In this document: piece by piece, positions 10,601 through 20,439 of the stretch
Position numbering within the stretch: the stretch's first letter is position 1
Layout: every line of letters starts with the position of its first letter
DNA from: Polytrichum commune
Taxonomy: Eukaryota; Streptophyta; Polytrichopsida; Polytrichales; Polytrichaceae
Reading direction: 5' to 3'
Assembly (NCBI GenBank): GCA_950295325.1
Contig: OX485806.1
Location: 22,570,001-22,630,000 of the forward strand
DNA length: 60,000 bases
Program-made: the position numbers and the translations under genes
The notes under the pieces: generated by a model
Seen by the model: only the letters and a program-made list of their open reading frames with translations
Told to the model about the DNA's origin: nothing
The model's database searches: none

Positions 10601-13600
10601 ATTGATAGGAATTTTTTCATATTTCTTCTCTCTTCCTTCTGAGTCCTTGTCGGGGCTTAGGTGATATTAAAGGGTGCCTGTGCATGTGTCTCCCAAGGAA
10701 TCCCTTAGGTTTCTTCTACAAGAGTGTCCCATTCAAGCTGCCCCCATTACTTACACAGAAGCCAGTACTCTTTAGAACCTTTCCACAAGTCATGTAAACA
10801 GTTTTGCACAGTTTCAGTGGCTTGACTATCTGTAGGTTGAAGTCCTCACACTATGTATATCTGTTATTGATTCGGAACCATCCCAATAGTTAGGTCAAGT
10901 CGGGTCAAGTTGTCACATAATAAGTTTTCTGGCAAACTTGAACTTTTATGCACTTCTGAGTAGAGAGTGCAAAGCTAGTCATTTCTTTTTCAACAATTGC
11001 AGTAATGCAAGTTTTGTTTTCAGGTTTGTTTATGTTTACTGATCAAGTACTGTGGTATTGCAAAGCTTGCAGGATGAAGAGGTTATAGTCATCAACAAAC
11101 CTATTGGCCTAGCTGTGCAGGTCTCTCAACTTCTCTCTTTGTGTCAGACAATTGATTTTGTTGGGTATAGAATGTTGGGTATAGAATGAAATTTATGCCA
11201 AGGTACCACAGAAATATTCTAGCACTTCACATCATACAGGATCATGTTGTTTATTGTAGGCCTCTAAAGATTATTGAGTTTCAATATTGCCAGGGTGGCA
11301 GCAAGGTGATAAGAAGCCTGGACTCTTTGATGGGGCAAGCTCTTTCTTATGGCTCCAGTGAAGGACCTCGTCTGGTTAGCTCTTCCACAAACAGTTTTTT
11401 TCAGTTTGGTTTTATCAATTAGAGTATGAAATTTGAACTTATCTTTAGCTTAATGGGGTGAACTTGATGCAACACGATTTGTATAGGTTTGACACAGAAA
11501 GTATAGAAGGTGGATTTGTAAGACACATAGTACCTCAAGGCTTATATGATTATAGTATGCTCCTAAAGTCATCCATTCGCCATGGCTGATTAACACTTCA
11601 TTTGTAGTATGTGCTATATCAACCTGGGTGTTTACTGGAGTCGCATGATAGATTCATAGAGAAAACTTCATTTCCATTTCCATCTAAACAGACTTCTAAT
11701 AAAATAGTATATCAAATACATGACAGGTACATAGGCTGGACAAAGAAACAAGTGGCGCATTGGTCATAGGCCGCACTCATCAAAGCACTGTGTTTCTTCA
11801 TGCTTTGTTACGTGACAAAAGTGCTCAAGACTCTCAAGCTATCAAAGTAATTTTCTCCCTCGACAAGGCAAAATAAATTCTAGAGAAATTGCATATTCAA
11901 ATTATGGAATGCATGTTTCCTCCTGTCCTTCTTGGATATCAATTACTTGAGGTTGTGGCAATGTTCCTCAGCAAATTTGTGGTTATTGGATTCTTGCAGA
12001 ATCTATTAGTGATCCTAAAGACCAAAGGAGTAATGAAATGCTGACACATTATACCTTTCAATCAATGTCATGATCGTTACATTACTTTGTTAATCTCTTC
12101 TATTAAGTGCCACATTATACTATTTTAAAGAAAATAGGTACATTTCTTGAAGTCTGATGAATCATAAGACATCGCTCACATTGGGGTTTAAAAACTTGCA
12201 GAGCAAGACAAAAAGTATAGAGCGCACGTATTGGGCACTGGTGATGGGAATCCCTGGGGCAAAGGAAGGTCGAATATCAGCTCCTCTTGCAAAGGTAGAG
12301 CCTACAGCTCGATTAAAACTGTGAGCAACTTTTTAGTAATGAAATTTGATTTTGAGCAACATTTTGGTATTGAAATTTGATCTTGAGTAACAGTTATGTG
12401 GCCCATTGTTGATTGAGCTTATTAGGTTGTCACGGATGGTGGTAAACTTGAGAAGATGAGAGTAGTCCAGGAAAGTCACCCTGGAGCCCAAGAAGCCATT
12501 ACCTACTATAAGGTCCTGGGACCCTCAATTTTTGGTGAGCTCTAAATCTTGGCACCTTGTAGAAATGAAACCTGGATGATTCCATATTTCTTTGAATGCA
12601 TTGTTTCCTTCAAATAATTATTTACTCCCATTGGTTGCCTGACATGAGACATGAAAACTATCATAGGGTACTATCTGGTTCAACACTTATAAGTGCCAAA
12701 ACCTAACTTCCATGTTGGATTGAACATTGTCTTGACTAATGTGGATACGACATGTGTCAGCTTTCATTGAAAAAAAACTGTGTCGAACTAGACAGCACCC
12801 TATGGTACTGCAGTGATACTTCCAGTTACAGTTCTTCAATTTTAATCTTCATGACTTTCATGACTCAGGTTGCTCATGGCTGGAGCTTCGTCCACTCACG
12901 GGCCGTAAGCACCAGGTAGGGTAATCCTCTCCATTTTCTCATCAAAATTTTGGCCGCATAGTTTCTGGTCTTCTTGAAGAGATTGGACTATGCACTCAAA
13001 ATTTGTGAACTATTCTAGGTTCAATAGTGGACATAATTGGGGGATCTAAATGATCACTTAATTCGAAAGGGAATCTTCACTTTGATAATGAATAAGATAT
13101 TCAAATAAACTCCAAAAACTATGAGGAAAAAATGACTCCGCTCTCAATTTGGATATTGCTAATTATCTTTGAGTTGCGTGTTTAATATCCGAGAAGCGGG
13201 CTAATCAGAAGAAGTAACCATCTAAGACCCATCTACCTTAGAAGCAGCAGTGTGTATCAATTTTTTTGACTTTGTTGAGCCTCATAGTCACAAAGGGTGT
13301 ATGGCTAAAACCAAGTGCCAGACAGGGTACATAACGGCTGCATCATTTAAACTTTATTTTGATTTTAAGTAAATTATTCAATCCCTTAATCTTTGCAAGT
13401 AGTAATAAGGAGTCTCACTCTCTCTGTAGCCACTTCTGGTACCCAAAAACTATTTCAAATTTCATGAAGCCTTCATTGAGTCATGGAGTGGGTCATGTAA
13501 TTTAGGGTGGGTCTACACTAGGGTCCAAGTCCAAGAAACTTGGGGTCCAAAATTACCTTAAAAGTGGACCTACTTTCAAACTCAAGATTGGACCCCAAGC

Positions 13601-14582
13601 TTGAAGATTGGTTTCTCAAACTAGTGTAAACTCGGGTCCAAAATTTTACTCTCGACCATCAAGATTGCTCAATTTTGGAGTTTCTTTGGTCTTGGACCTT
13701 AGTGTAAACCAGTGTTGAATTGGTATCGTCTTTTTTTGATACCATTTGGGTATCTATAATGAGGGTTTTCCATTTTTTGATTCTAGTAAGGTATACGTAT
13801 TTGACGGTATATATTTTTTCGATACCATTCATGTTTATATACCATGCAAGAAATTTCATACCTAGGTAAAAATTGCCTTAGTATCAATATGGTCTAGAAT
13901 AGTGTTGACCCAAATAATAACTCCGGTATACAAAGATTCTCACCTTGAAACATGCACCAAATATGAATATTTTACTGGTAGCACAAATTTTGATACCCAT
14001 GGGTAGGTTCGTTGATACCATTGTTGATGTTACATTATTGATACCATGCCTCCACCTATAGACCAGTCCAACATTGGCGTAAACCCACCCTTAAAATCCT
14101 CGTTCTCTATGGAAGTGGACAGAGGAATTTATTTGGTTCATATTCTAACCCCGGAGCAATTTGTTGGTGATGAATAACAGATCCGTGTACACTGTGCCGA
14201 AGTGCTGGGAATGCCTATTTTGGGCGATTATAAATACGGGTGGACTGCTCACCGTGCGTGGCCTCCAGAAGCAAAAAATGAACATTCATCACCACCGTCT
14301 GGAGCCTTAGAGAGTGGATTGAAGGGCCATATATTTTCCAGTAAACCCCTTCTACATCTACACTGTCGTCAATTAACCCTACCTAATGTTGCTGCGTTGT
14401 TCAGAAAACAGTCATTGAAGCCCTTGAGTCAGATATCGAATGCAGATATCGAAAAGAAGGTCTCTGGATTTTCCTCTGGTAACACATTAACTATCTCTGC
14501 TTCACTGCCCCTTCACATGGTCGGTAGCTGGAATTTGAGACCGGTTCAAGGTATAGACATCTTGGAGAACAGGTTACCATAA
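7626..14582 (+). CDS. RluA-family RNA pseudouridine synthase, probably mitochondrial (RPU3/4-like)
   Basis: It isomerises uridine to pseudouridine in organellar RNA. Eleven exons: 7626-7866, 8263-8381, 8871-8942, 9585-9734, 11073-11120, 11294-11374, 11727-11846, 12202-12294, 12426-12534, 12869-12915 and 14181-14582. All phases join, giving 493 codons, close to plant homologues. Residues 1-45 are rich in Arg and Ser and lack acidic residues up to about 25, as in a mitochondrial presequence. An S4-like RNA-binding segment (ALRWVAKCC, LINKLFRQRQ) spans about 90-125. The catalytic domain starts near VIVINKPIGLAVQ (about 198-210). HRLD with the catalytic Asp is at 239-242 (VHRLDKETSG). ELRPLTGRKHQIRVHCA follows near 350-366, then GDYKYGW. 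All borders are GT-AG except exon 4, where the in-phase donor is GC. The gene looks intact; introns 3, 4 and 10 hold repeats. Family assignment rests on recalled Arabidopsis RPU4 similarity. Confidence 0.9.
9108..9452 (-). repeat. Dispersed repeat R1, copy b (inverted)
   Basis: Reverse-complement match to 24-356 over about 330 bp, inside intron 3 of the pseudouridine synthase gene. No coding capacity. Confidence 0.75.
10246..10599 (+). mobile_element. MITE family M1, copy b
   Basis: 354 bp with near-perfect terminal inverted repeats: AGAGTTATCCTATAACTCAA on the left, and AGAGTTATCCTCTAACTCAA when the right end is read in reverse. The interior matches 5196-5545. Non-coding. It sits in intron 4 of the pseudouridine synthase gene. 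The target-site duplication is not clear, so the superfamily is undecided. Confidence 0.85.
12970..13125 (+). repeat. Dispersed repeat R3, copy b (short)
   Basis: Shares GATTGGAC, the CATTCTAGGTTCAA-type core and ATAATTGGGGG with the R3 copies at 3541 and 16015. Lies in intron 10 of the pseudouridine synthase gene. Right boundary uncertain. Confidence 0.55.
13500..14095 (+). mobile_element. Composite inverted-repeat element holding R2 copy b
   Basis: Two layers of inverted repeats. The inner element 13509-13710 has about 31-bp ends (GGTCTACACTAGGGTCCAAG left; GGTTTACACTAAGGTCCAAG when the right end is read in reverse). R2 copy b follows at 13713-14060 with CCAATGTTGG-type ends. The outermost ends also match each other in reverse: AGGGTGGGTCTAC near 13502, and AGGGTGGGTTTAC read back from about 14092. 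It behaves like one or two MITEs inserted together. It lies in intron 10, just before the last exon. Confidence 0.6.
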
Positions 14583-16014
14583 GATTTGTGTGCAGATAGA
14601 TAGGAGGGCTTTTGTCGAGTCAGTTTAACATTCTTTAAGGAGCCTATTTAGGTTTCATTGCGAATTCCTAGGTAATTCGGATCACCTAAGAATGACTCCA
14701 TTTGGAACGCACCTCTCCAATTGAGTCTTGGTAGATGAAAAATCTCCTGTTTGTCTGAAGATAGGTAACAATCAGAATTTGCCAAGGACCCTTGTTTCCT
14801 GAGAATTTATCTAGAGCTAGAATAGGAAGAAGGTGTCCTTACACAAATGTTAGGATTGCTATGGTTTTTTCTTCTGGAAGCAGGAATTTAATATGAACGG
14901 TGACCGAATCGGTCATTATTTTTTGAAGCCAGACCTGTTTGGTGCTGAACTAATATGGAATTTATTTCATGCTGTTTCATGATCATTTGACCTGTTACCA
15001 AAAGGGTGATGTCTGGTTTAACTGGTTCTTCATACATGTACAAACTAACGTGGGTGTACAAATAGGTACTGTTTGAGGCATTATCGTACATAGTATACAT
15101 TAGAGGGGGTGGGATTATTTTTTTTCCTCCAACGTGTTAAAATTAAAAGGCTATTGAGAAATTAAAGTAAATTGGGTAGATGTTCCAGGTGGGTCCTAAA
15201 GTTTAAAAGAAAAAAGTGACAAAAGATGTATGTGGGGTTAGCATATTATGAGTTTCATCCTACAGATGAAAAATGCACAATAACTTACTCAAATGGAAAT
15301 TGCAACTTAGTGAATTGTTTGCATAATAATTGAAGCGTATTCTAGCATACCATTAGTACGTGTACCTTTGTTTCTCTATATACTTTTCTTGGTACTCGGG
15401 TTTTCATTTCAGTCACTCACACACATCATTCAAAGTTCCAATGAAAAGTAGACCCCTCAAGATCTATCCCATTTCTCATGCTTGCCTATGCAAGGTCATT
15501 CAAAATGGAGAATCCTTAGTACACACCAACACGCAACAACCGTCACAAGGATCACTTTTGCTCAGCTTCAATCGAAGGACATCACGTAAGCTATTTTGAG
15601 TTCATCATCAATGTTCCTATTGTACACACATAAGCAAAACACATATTATGTCAAAAGTCAGTGTCTATTTGTCATGGTGGGTGGAGGCTATGGCATTACA
15701 TTCAAGTCTCACCACTCCAACCTAATATTCCTCATGTCCTTGTCCATGTGGATTGGCCCATTTTATTGCAATTTCTAAGTGTGCCCAATCCCACCAGACT
15801 GAACAAATTGTCTTGCGACCATTGACTTTTAAGGCTTTATATGGTAAGCTTTGTGACATCACAGTACTTGTTCTTCTATTTACAGCCAAAAGTGCTCATT
15901 CTTCATCAACTATGTCGAATAAAGTCTCTCTTTAAAGGTGTTGGTCGGGTTACAAGTTTTCATATTTGTCTTCCAATGCTTCCAAAGACAAACCTTCCTA
16001 ATCATAATCAACAG
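14583..16014. other. Gene-free stretch downstream of the pseudouridine synthase gene
   Basis: I see no gene, RNA or complete element here. It has short AT-rich runs (for example T-rich near 15117) and only short ORFs without recognisable domains. It probably holds the 3' UTR of the upstream gene in its first few hundred bases. Confidence 0.6.
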
Positions 16015-16210
16015 GCTTAAGGTGAGTGGACCTAATGCGGTCAATTCTCTTAATTGGATGCCTACATTCGATTGGTGTGTGCTTGGGTGTGGATCTAAGG
16101 CCGTACACCAAAAAGATATGTGTTTAAAAGAGGTTGGACTACATGTTCAAGATTTTTTTGACCATTCTAGGCTCAATAATTATCATAAGTGGACTCAACG
16201 AAGAGCAAAA
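16015..16210 (+). repeat. Dispersed repeat R3, copy c
   Basis: Aligns with 3541-3740. Shared blocks are the GATTGGAnnCCTACATT-type run, AAAAGATATGTG against AAAGACATGTG, and CATTCTAGGCTCAA. Intergenic. The following 16211-16660 shows no recognised feature except a run of nine C near 16552. Confidence 0.6.
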
Positions 16211-16659
16211 CTGAATGAAGCCCATGAGCATTCCAAACACTTCTAGTTTGTAAGCACCTAGAATTAAAAATGCAAATCCTAACAAGAATAGACAAGGTTG
16301 TCAATGAAGACTATTACCTTATGACAACAATGATCAAAATGTGAATTGGATGAAAATAACACATTTCTTGTGAAGATTCTCTCTAAAGCTTGAGACCCCC
16401 TTTTGTACATCTACCTTTATTTCAAATTTCTTGATAGCCTTTTTGGATGTACACGCTAGAGAAAAATAGTACCTCGCGCTTACGTGTATTATGTACGCTA
16501 TTGCCTCAAATATTACCCCTTTTTACCCCTTTCGTACATACTATGAAGAGTCCCCCCCCCGCTGGGATCATTGCACACAAATTGTGTCTTTCGTATCCTA
16601 AAAGAGTGAGTGCAAAGCTAAATATGTTTCTTCAAGGCATGCTTACGGATCTCTGTATT

Positions 16660-16940
16660 TTAGTGCTACGAGCGTTTGTAGGACGCCTCCCGCGGGCAGC
16701 GTTCATGCTCGGGCAGCCCGTTCCTGTCCTCCCGTCCCGACCCATCCTCCCGACCCGACCCGTCTTACCTGCCCGACTTGGCCTTCCTGCCCGTGTCCTC
16801 CATCCTGCCCGACGCGGCCTTCCGCCTGTCCAACTGTTCACGCGTCTGTCCAGTTGTTCACGCGTTTGTCCAGCTGTCCACCCATCTGTCCATCCGTCCA
16901 TCCGGCCGTTTATCCGTCATATCCGTCTCCACCACTACCC
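16660..16940 (+). repeat. C-rich degenerate low-complexity stretch
   Basis: Imperfect short units of the kinds CCCGACC, CCTGCCCG and GTCCATCC run through this stretch. They leave long ORFs in several frames on both strands, giving Pro/Arg/Ser-rich or Trp/Gly/Arg-rich translations typical of skewed composition, not of a protein. It lies just upstream of the 283-bp duplication. Confidence 0.7.
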
Positions 16941-16961
16941 CACACCGAACCCGAGCTCCGT

Positions 16962-17500
16962 CATTCTTCCTTGTTCACGCCACTAGACAGCTCCGGAGCG
17001 AGTGAGGAAATTGGGGAAAGGTTGTTGCATTGCTAGTTTAGGATTTGGAAGAGTTGTAATTTTAATCGATGTTGTCGTAGTCGCCCGCCATGGAGGTGGA
17101 CATTGTAGATCTGGGAGGGAAATGTGTCTCTTTTGAAGAAGGGTTTGATTTTGTAATAGAGGAGGCAACGGAAGATCTACAGGACGGACAAGGTTTAGTT
17201 TCAGATCTGGAAATTCTTCCGTCATTCTTCTGTCATTCTTCTGTCATTCTTCCTTGCTCACGCCACTGGACAGCTTCGGAGCGAGTGAGGAAGCTGGGGA
17301 AAGGCTGTTGCATTGCTAGTTTAGGATTTGGAAGAGTTGTAACTTTGATCGATGTTGTCCTAGTCGATCGCCATGGAGGTGGGCATTGTGGATCTAGGAG
17401 GGAAATGTGTTTCTTTCGAAGAAGGATTTGATTTTGTCATAGAGGAGGCCACGGAAGATCTACAGGGCGGACAAGGTTTAGTTTCAGATCTGGAAATTCC
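16962..17500 (+). repeat. 283-bp tandem duplication
   Basis: Copy 1 (16962-17244) and copy 2 (17245-17500) are over 90 percent alike, with an offset of exactly 283 bp between their ATG codons (17090 and 17373). Their junction contains three short TCTTCTGTCAT-type units (17215-17257). Each copy carries about 125 bp of leader plus the start of the same ORF. Confidence 0.9.
17090..17431 (+). pseudogene. Duplicate ORF start, copy 1 (unknown protein)
   Basis: Begins MEVDIVDLGGKCVSFEEGFD and matches copy 2 for about 43 residues, to LVSDLEI. It then runs into copy 2 DNA in another frame. The 113-residue ORF is therefore probably an orphaned first exon, or half of a broken gene. The acidic segment resembles no family I recognise. 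Confidence 0.45.
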
Positions 17501-17597
17501 TGCCAGGATGGACGATTATGAGGACAGGCGATTGTACCTGCTAGTTTCCGATCTGGAAGTTATGAGGACATGCAATGGGTTTGAGGCCTCGTCCTAG
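17373..17597 (+). CDS. Short acidic ORF, copy 2 (unknown protein)
   Basis: 74 codons starting MEVGIVDLGGKCVSFEEGFD and continuing through LVSDLEIPARMDDYEDRR to a stop. No recognised domain, signal peptide or membrane segment. It may be the first exon of a gene whose continuation is interrupted by element A, which starts 176 bp downstream. Codon-level conservation with copy 1 is mildly supportive of coding, but the copies may simply be young. Confidence 0.35.
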   Translation: MEVGIVDLGGKCVSFEEGFDFVIEEATEDLQGGQGLVSDLEIPARMDDYEDRRLYLLVSDLEVMRTCNGFEASS

Positions 17598-17773
17598 ATG
17601 AGAGCTTGTTTCTGGAACGCCTGCTTGGATATGTTGGCTATGGACAAAGAGGACGATCTTCATGTCCTGTGGTTGGACGCGTCAAAGGACACAAATTTTG
17701 GTGGTGGAAGGCGAGTGCAATGCAATCGTTGATAACGTTGTGGAGTTTAGTGTTATTTCCTAGAATAGTGGTG

Positions 17774-19529
17774 TGTGAGCCCAAAATGGTGCCCACATGT
17801 GGTGATTAACTCTTCGAAACCAATTTTAGTTTGACTTGGATGTGTTATGATTATTCACAAAACATAAAAAGAGTGAAGTGTGGTTTGGATTTAAGTTTAG
17901 GCATTAGAATGTGTTGTGTAGTTATTTCAAGGTTTGATTTCAATAAGAAGATGCCTTGATTATGTGAGTAAAGGGTAAGGTGAGGCAAGGTGAGCTCCGC
18001 AGGTTAAATGCCCACTTTTGGATCCACCTTGGTAGTTTAGGAAGAAGGAAGCTTGGTGGAAGGGGATTAGTCCCTACTTTGAAGGTGAAGGTTAAGGGAT
18101 TGTGATTGGAGGTGCTAATCCTCCCACCCTATCCTCACCTCTCTCTCCCTCTCTCCCTCTCTCCCTCTTTGCTACTTAAGGTGTTCTCTCTCTCATTTGC
18201 GACTCTCTCCATCAAGCGCTCTCAAGGGAGCAAGCTCTTAAGAGCTTGAGCCACGTGTGTGTGACATTAGTTTTAGTGAAGATAATTAGTTAAGCTCTCT
18301 CTCTCTCAACGCCTCCCAAGTGAGTGAGCTCTTAGAGCTTGAGATTGATTAGGAGGATTAGGTAGTTGTTAGTGAATTTAGTGTGGTAGACTAGTTCATT
18401 AGTTAAGGAGAAAAGGAACAAAAAGAAAGAAAAAGAAGGAGAAAATATTAGAGAACATTTGTATGAGGAGATAAGGTGGTTGTGTTTAGAGGCAAGCTAA
18501 GTTGCTGCTACCAGTTCACTGGTTCGACTGGCTACAGATTTCAGTAAGTTGCTGCTACCAGTTCGCTGGTTCGACTGGCTACAGATTTCAGTAAGTTGCA
18601 GCTACCAGTTAGCTGGTTCGACTGGCTACAGATTTCGCTAAGTTGCTGCTACCAGTTAGCTGGTTCGACTGGCTACAGATTGTTGGTTCGACTGGGCTAC
18701 AGACTTCAGTAAGTTGTTGCTACCAGATTGCTGGTTCGACTTGGTTACAGATTTCAGTAAGTTGCTGCTACCAGATTGTTGGTTCAACTGGGCTACAGAT
18801 TTCCGTAAATTGCTGCTACCAGTTAGCTGGTTCGACTGGCTACAGATTTCAGTAAGTCGCTGCTACCGGCTCAGCCGGTTAGACTGGCTACAGATTGTTG
18901 GTTCGACTGGGCCACAGACTTCAGTAAGTTGCTGCTACCAGATTGTTGGTTCGATTGGGCTACAGATTTCAGTGAGTTGCTGCTACCAGATAGTTGGTTC
19001 GACTTGGCTACAGACTGCAGCTAAGCGGCTTAGTGACAAATCACTATTAGGGAGTTTAGGGGTTAGCACATTAAAAGCTAACTCACATTAGGTCATTTTA
19101 GTGGTGGTTAAGGAGTTAGGTTCATTTAGGCTAGTTGGTGCCACGTTTGGGTTTGTATGAGTGTGTTTAACCATTGAGAAAAGTGTTTATCAACACTTGC
19201 ACCTCTTGGTCCAAATAACTCACTTGCATTATTAATGGAGAATGTGAAGGACTCTTGCAATGGCAAGATAGAGGGGGTGAAACTCAAAAGAGTGAGGGGA
19301 ATGTCTGTAAGGGTATGCGCGGCTAAAGCCGCGGGTTGGACTCTTGAGAAAGCCAACTCTAGCACAAGCCAAGAGGCCAACATTAATAAAGCACAATGAG
19401 CGAGATAATACACGTCCAATTGAACATGAAAATTACCTTGCACATGGTTCAATGTTGTAATAGATAAATGTGATTCTCAAAGTCATCACCCGGACTAGGA
19501 CGCTTAAGGGTGGTGGATTTGGCCTCACA
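17774..19529 (+). repeat. Element A 5' LTR
   Basis: 1756 bp bounded by TGTGAG and CTCACA. The first 640 bp reappear at 29521-30150 with about two differences. It contains a CT-rich microsatellite tract (18120-18215) and a 47-bp minisatellite. The primer-binding site follows 4 bp later. The left flank is TGGTG; the matching right flank is outside the window. Confidence 0.9.
18497..19022 (+). repeat. 47-bp minisatellite inside the element A 5' LTR
   Basis: About ten to eleven units on the theme AGTTGCTGCTACCAG, CTGGTTCGACTGGC, TACAGATTTCAGTA. Units fall into subtypes (TTCGCTGG, TTAGCTGG, ATTGTTGG, GCTCAGCCGG). The same array occurs in the broken 3' LTR (51812-52261) with a slightly different unit order. 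Confidence 0.92.
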
Positions 19530-19533
19530 TAAA

Positions 19534-19552
19534 TGGTGCGTCCGCCGGGAGT
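19534..19552 (+). other. Element A primer-binding site
   Basis: TGGTGCGTCCGCCGGGAG starts 4 bp after the LTR. It resembles the complement of a plant tRNA-Asp 3' end (TGGCGCCGTTGCCGGGGA) with several mismatches, so the primer tRNA is not certain. Confidence 0.6.
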
Positions 19553-20439
19553 GAAGCGGGTAATAGTTACAAAGCTTGGAGGCAACTAGGAGACTAGGAA
19601 ACTAAAAGACTTGGAGGCAAGTAGGAAGTTGGAGACACGAACGTGAGAGAGAGGAAGGAGCACTCGAGGTGCGGTAAGTTTTCTCTCTTGGGTTTTATAT
19701 TTAAATTTATTAAATTAGTTGTATTTCAATTATTCCTTGGAATGGATTGCATTGTCATTTATGCAAATTCATTCTTGAGGAAGGAGCACGGCGAAGGTAC
19801 GTTCGCCACCCTCTTGGAAGTTGATAAAAAGATCAAAAGGAACCTAAGATTGGTAGCTAATTAAATTTTTAGATGGATAATTAATTTAGGATTTTCGACT
19901 TTGACACTCACCTCGGGGTGAGTCTCCAAGTTTTTGGGATTTTGGAATCCATAGGTTAGAATTATTAGTTAGATTTAGTAATTGTAAGATCATTTTGAAC
20001 TACGACCGAGGGGAGTGCTAATGTGCAGGGGGAAGCAATAGCTTGAGGTACGTCATTTTCTTCCAATTGAAACTTCTAAATAATTAAGGAACGATTTTCG
20101 TAATTGTTATTGTCGTTACCCGTGGTAGAGGGTAATTCCTTAGCCATCACATTATTTTGGAACTTGAGGGTGATGCCTTGATTTTCAATGTAGTGTATGG
20201 CAACGGTCACCCCCTCACTATCGGTATTGTGGTGAGTGCCTATTCGAAGGAAAGTGCGGAGGTGATGCTCCGACTTGACTAAGAATTGGCATGAACATGC
20301 CTATCCCTTGTTGGGGATTGTTTCACTTAAGTGGGCTTGCAGGTTCTCTTTCCTCACCTCCATAAGTTTTAATTTACACCAAGAAAAGTGATAATACTAA
20401 GAGGGAAAATGTGAGAATTGTATTTTGGTCAAGTGAGGG
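19553..20439 (+). other. Element A untranslated leader
   Basis: About 890 bp without a convincing ORF before gag. It has short AAGGTACG and GAGGTACG motifs at 19793 and 20045 that look like splice donors. A GGAGCACGGCGAAGGTACG stretch (about 19784) reappears in altered form near 25665. Confidence 0.6.

Noticed and set aside
16447-16986. 179-codon ORF and an 89-codon opposite-strand ORF in the C-rich stretch
   Set aside because: Low-complexity Pro/Arg/Ser-rich and Trp/Gly-rich translations in several frames at once, explained by base composition.
18497-19022. CRISPR-like array
   Set aside because: Units are contiguous with no unique spacers and lie in a plant LTR.
18643-19091. ORFs with repeated GSTGLQ and CCYQIVGS-like peptides
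   Set aside because: They are translations of the 47-bp LTR minisatellite. The period is not a multiple of three and frames shift between units.
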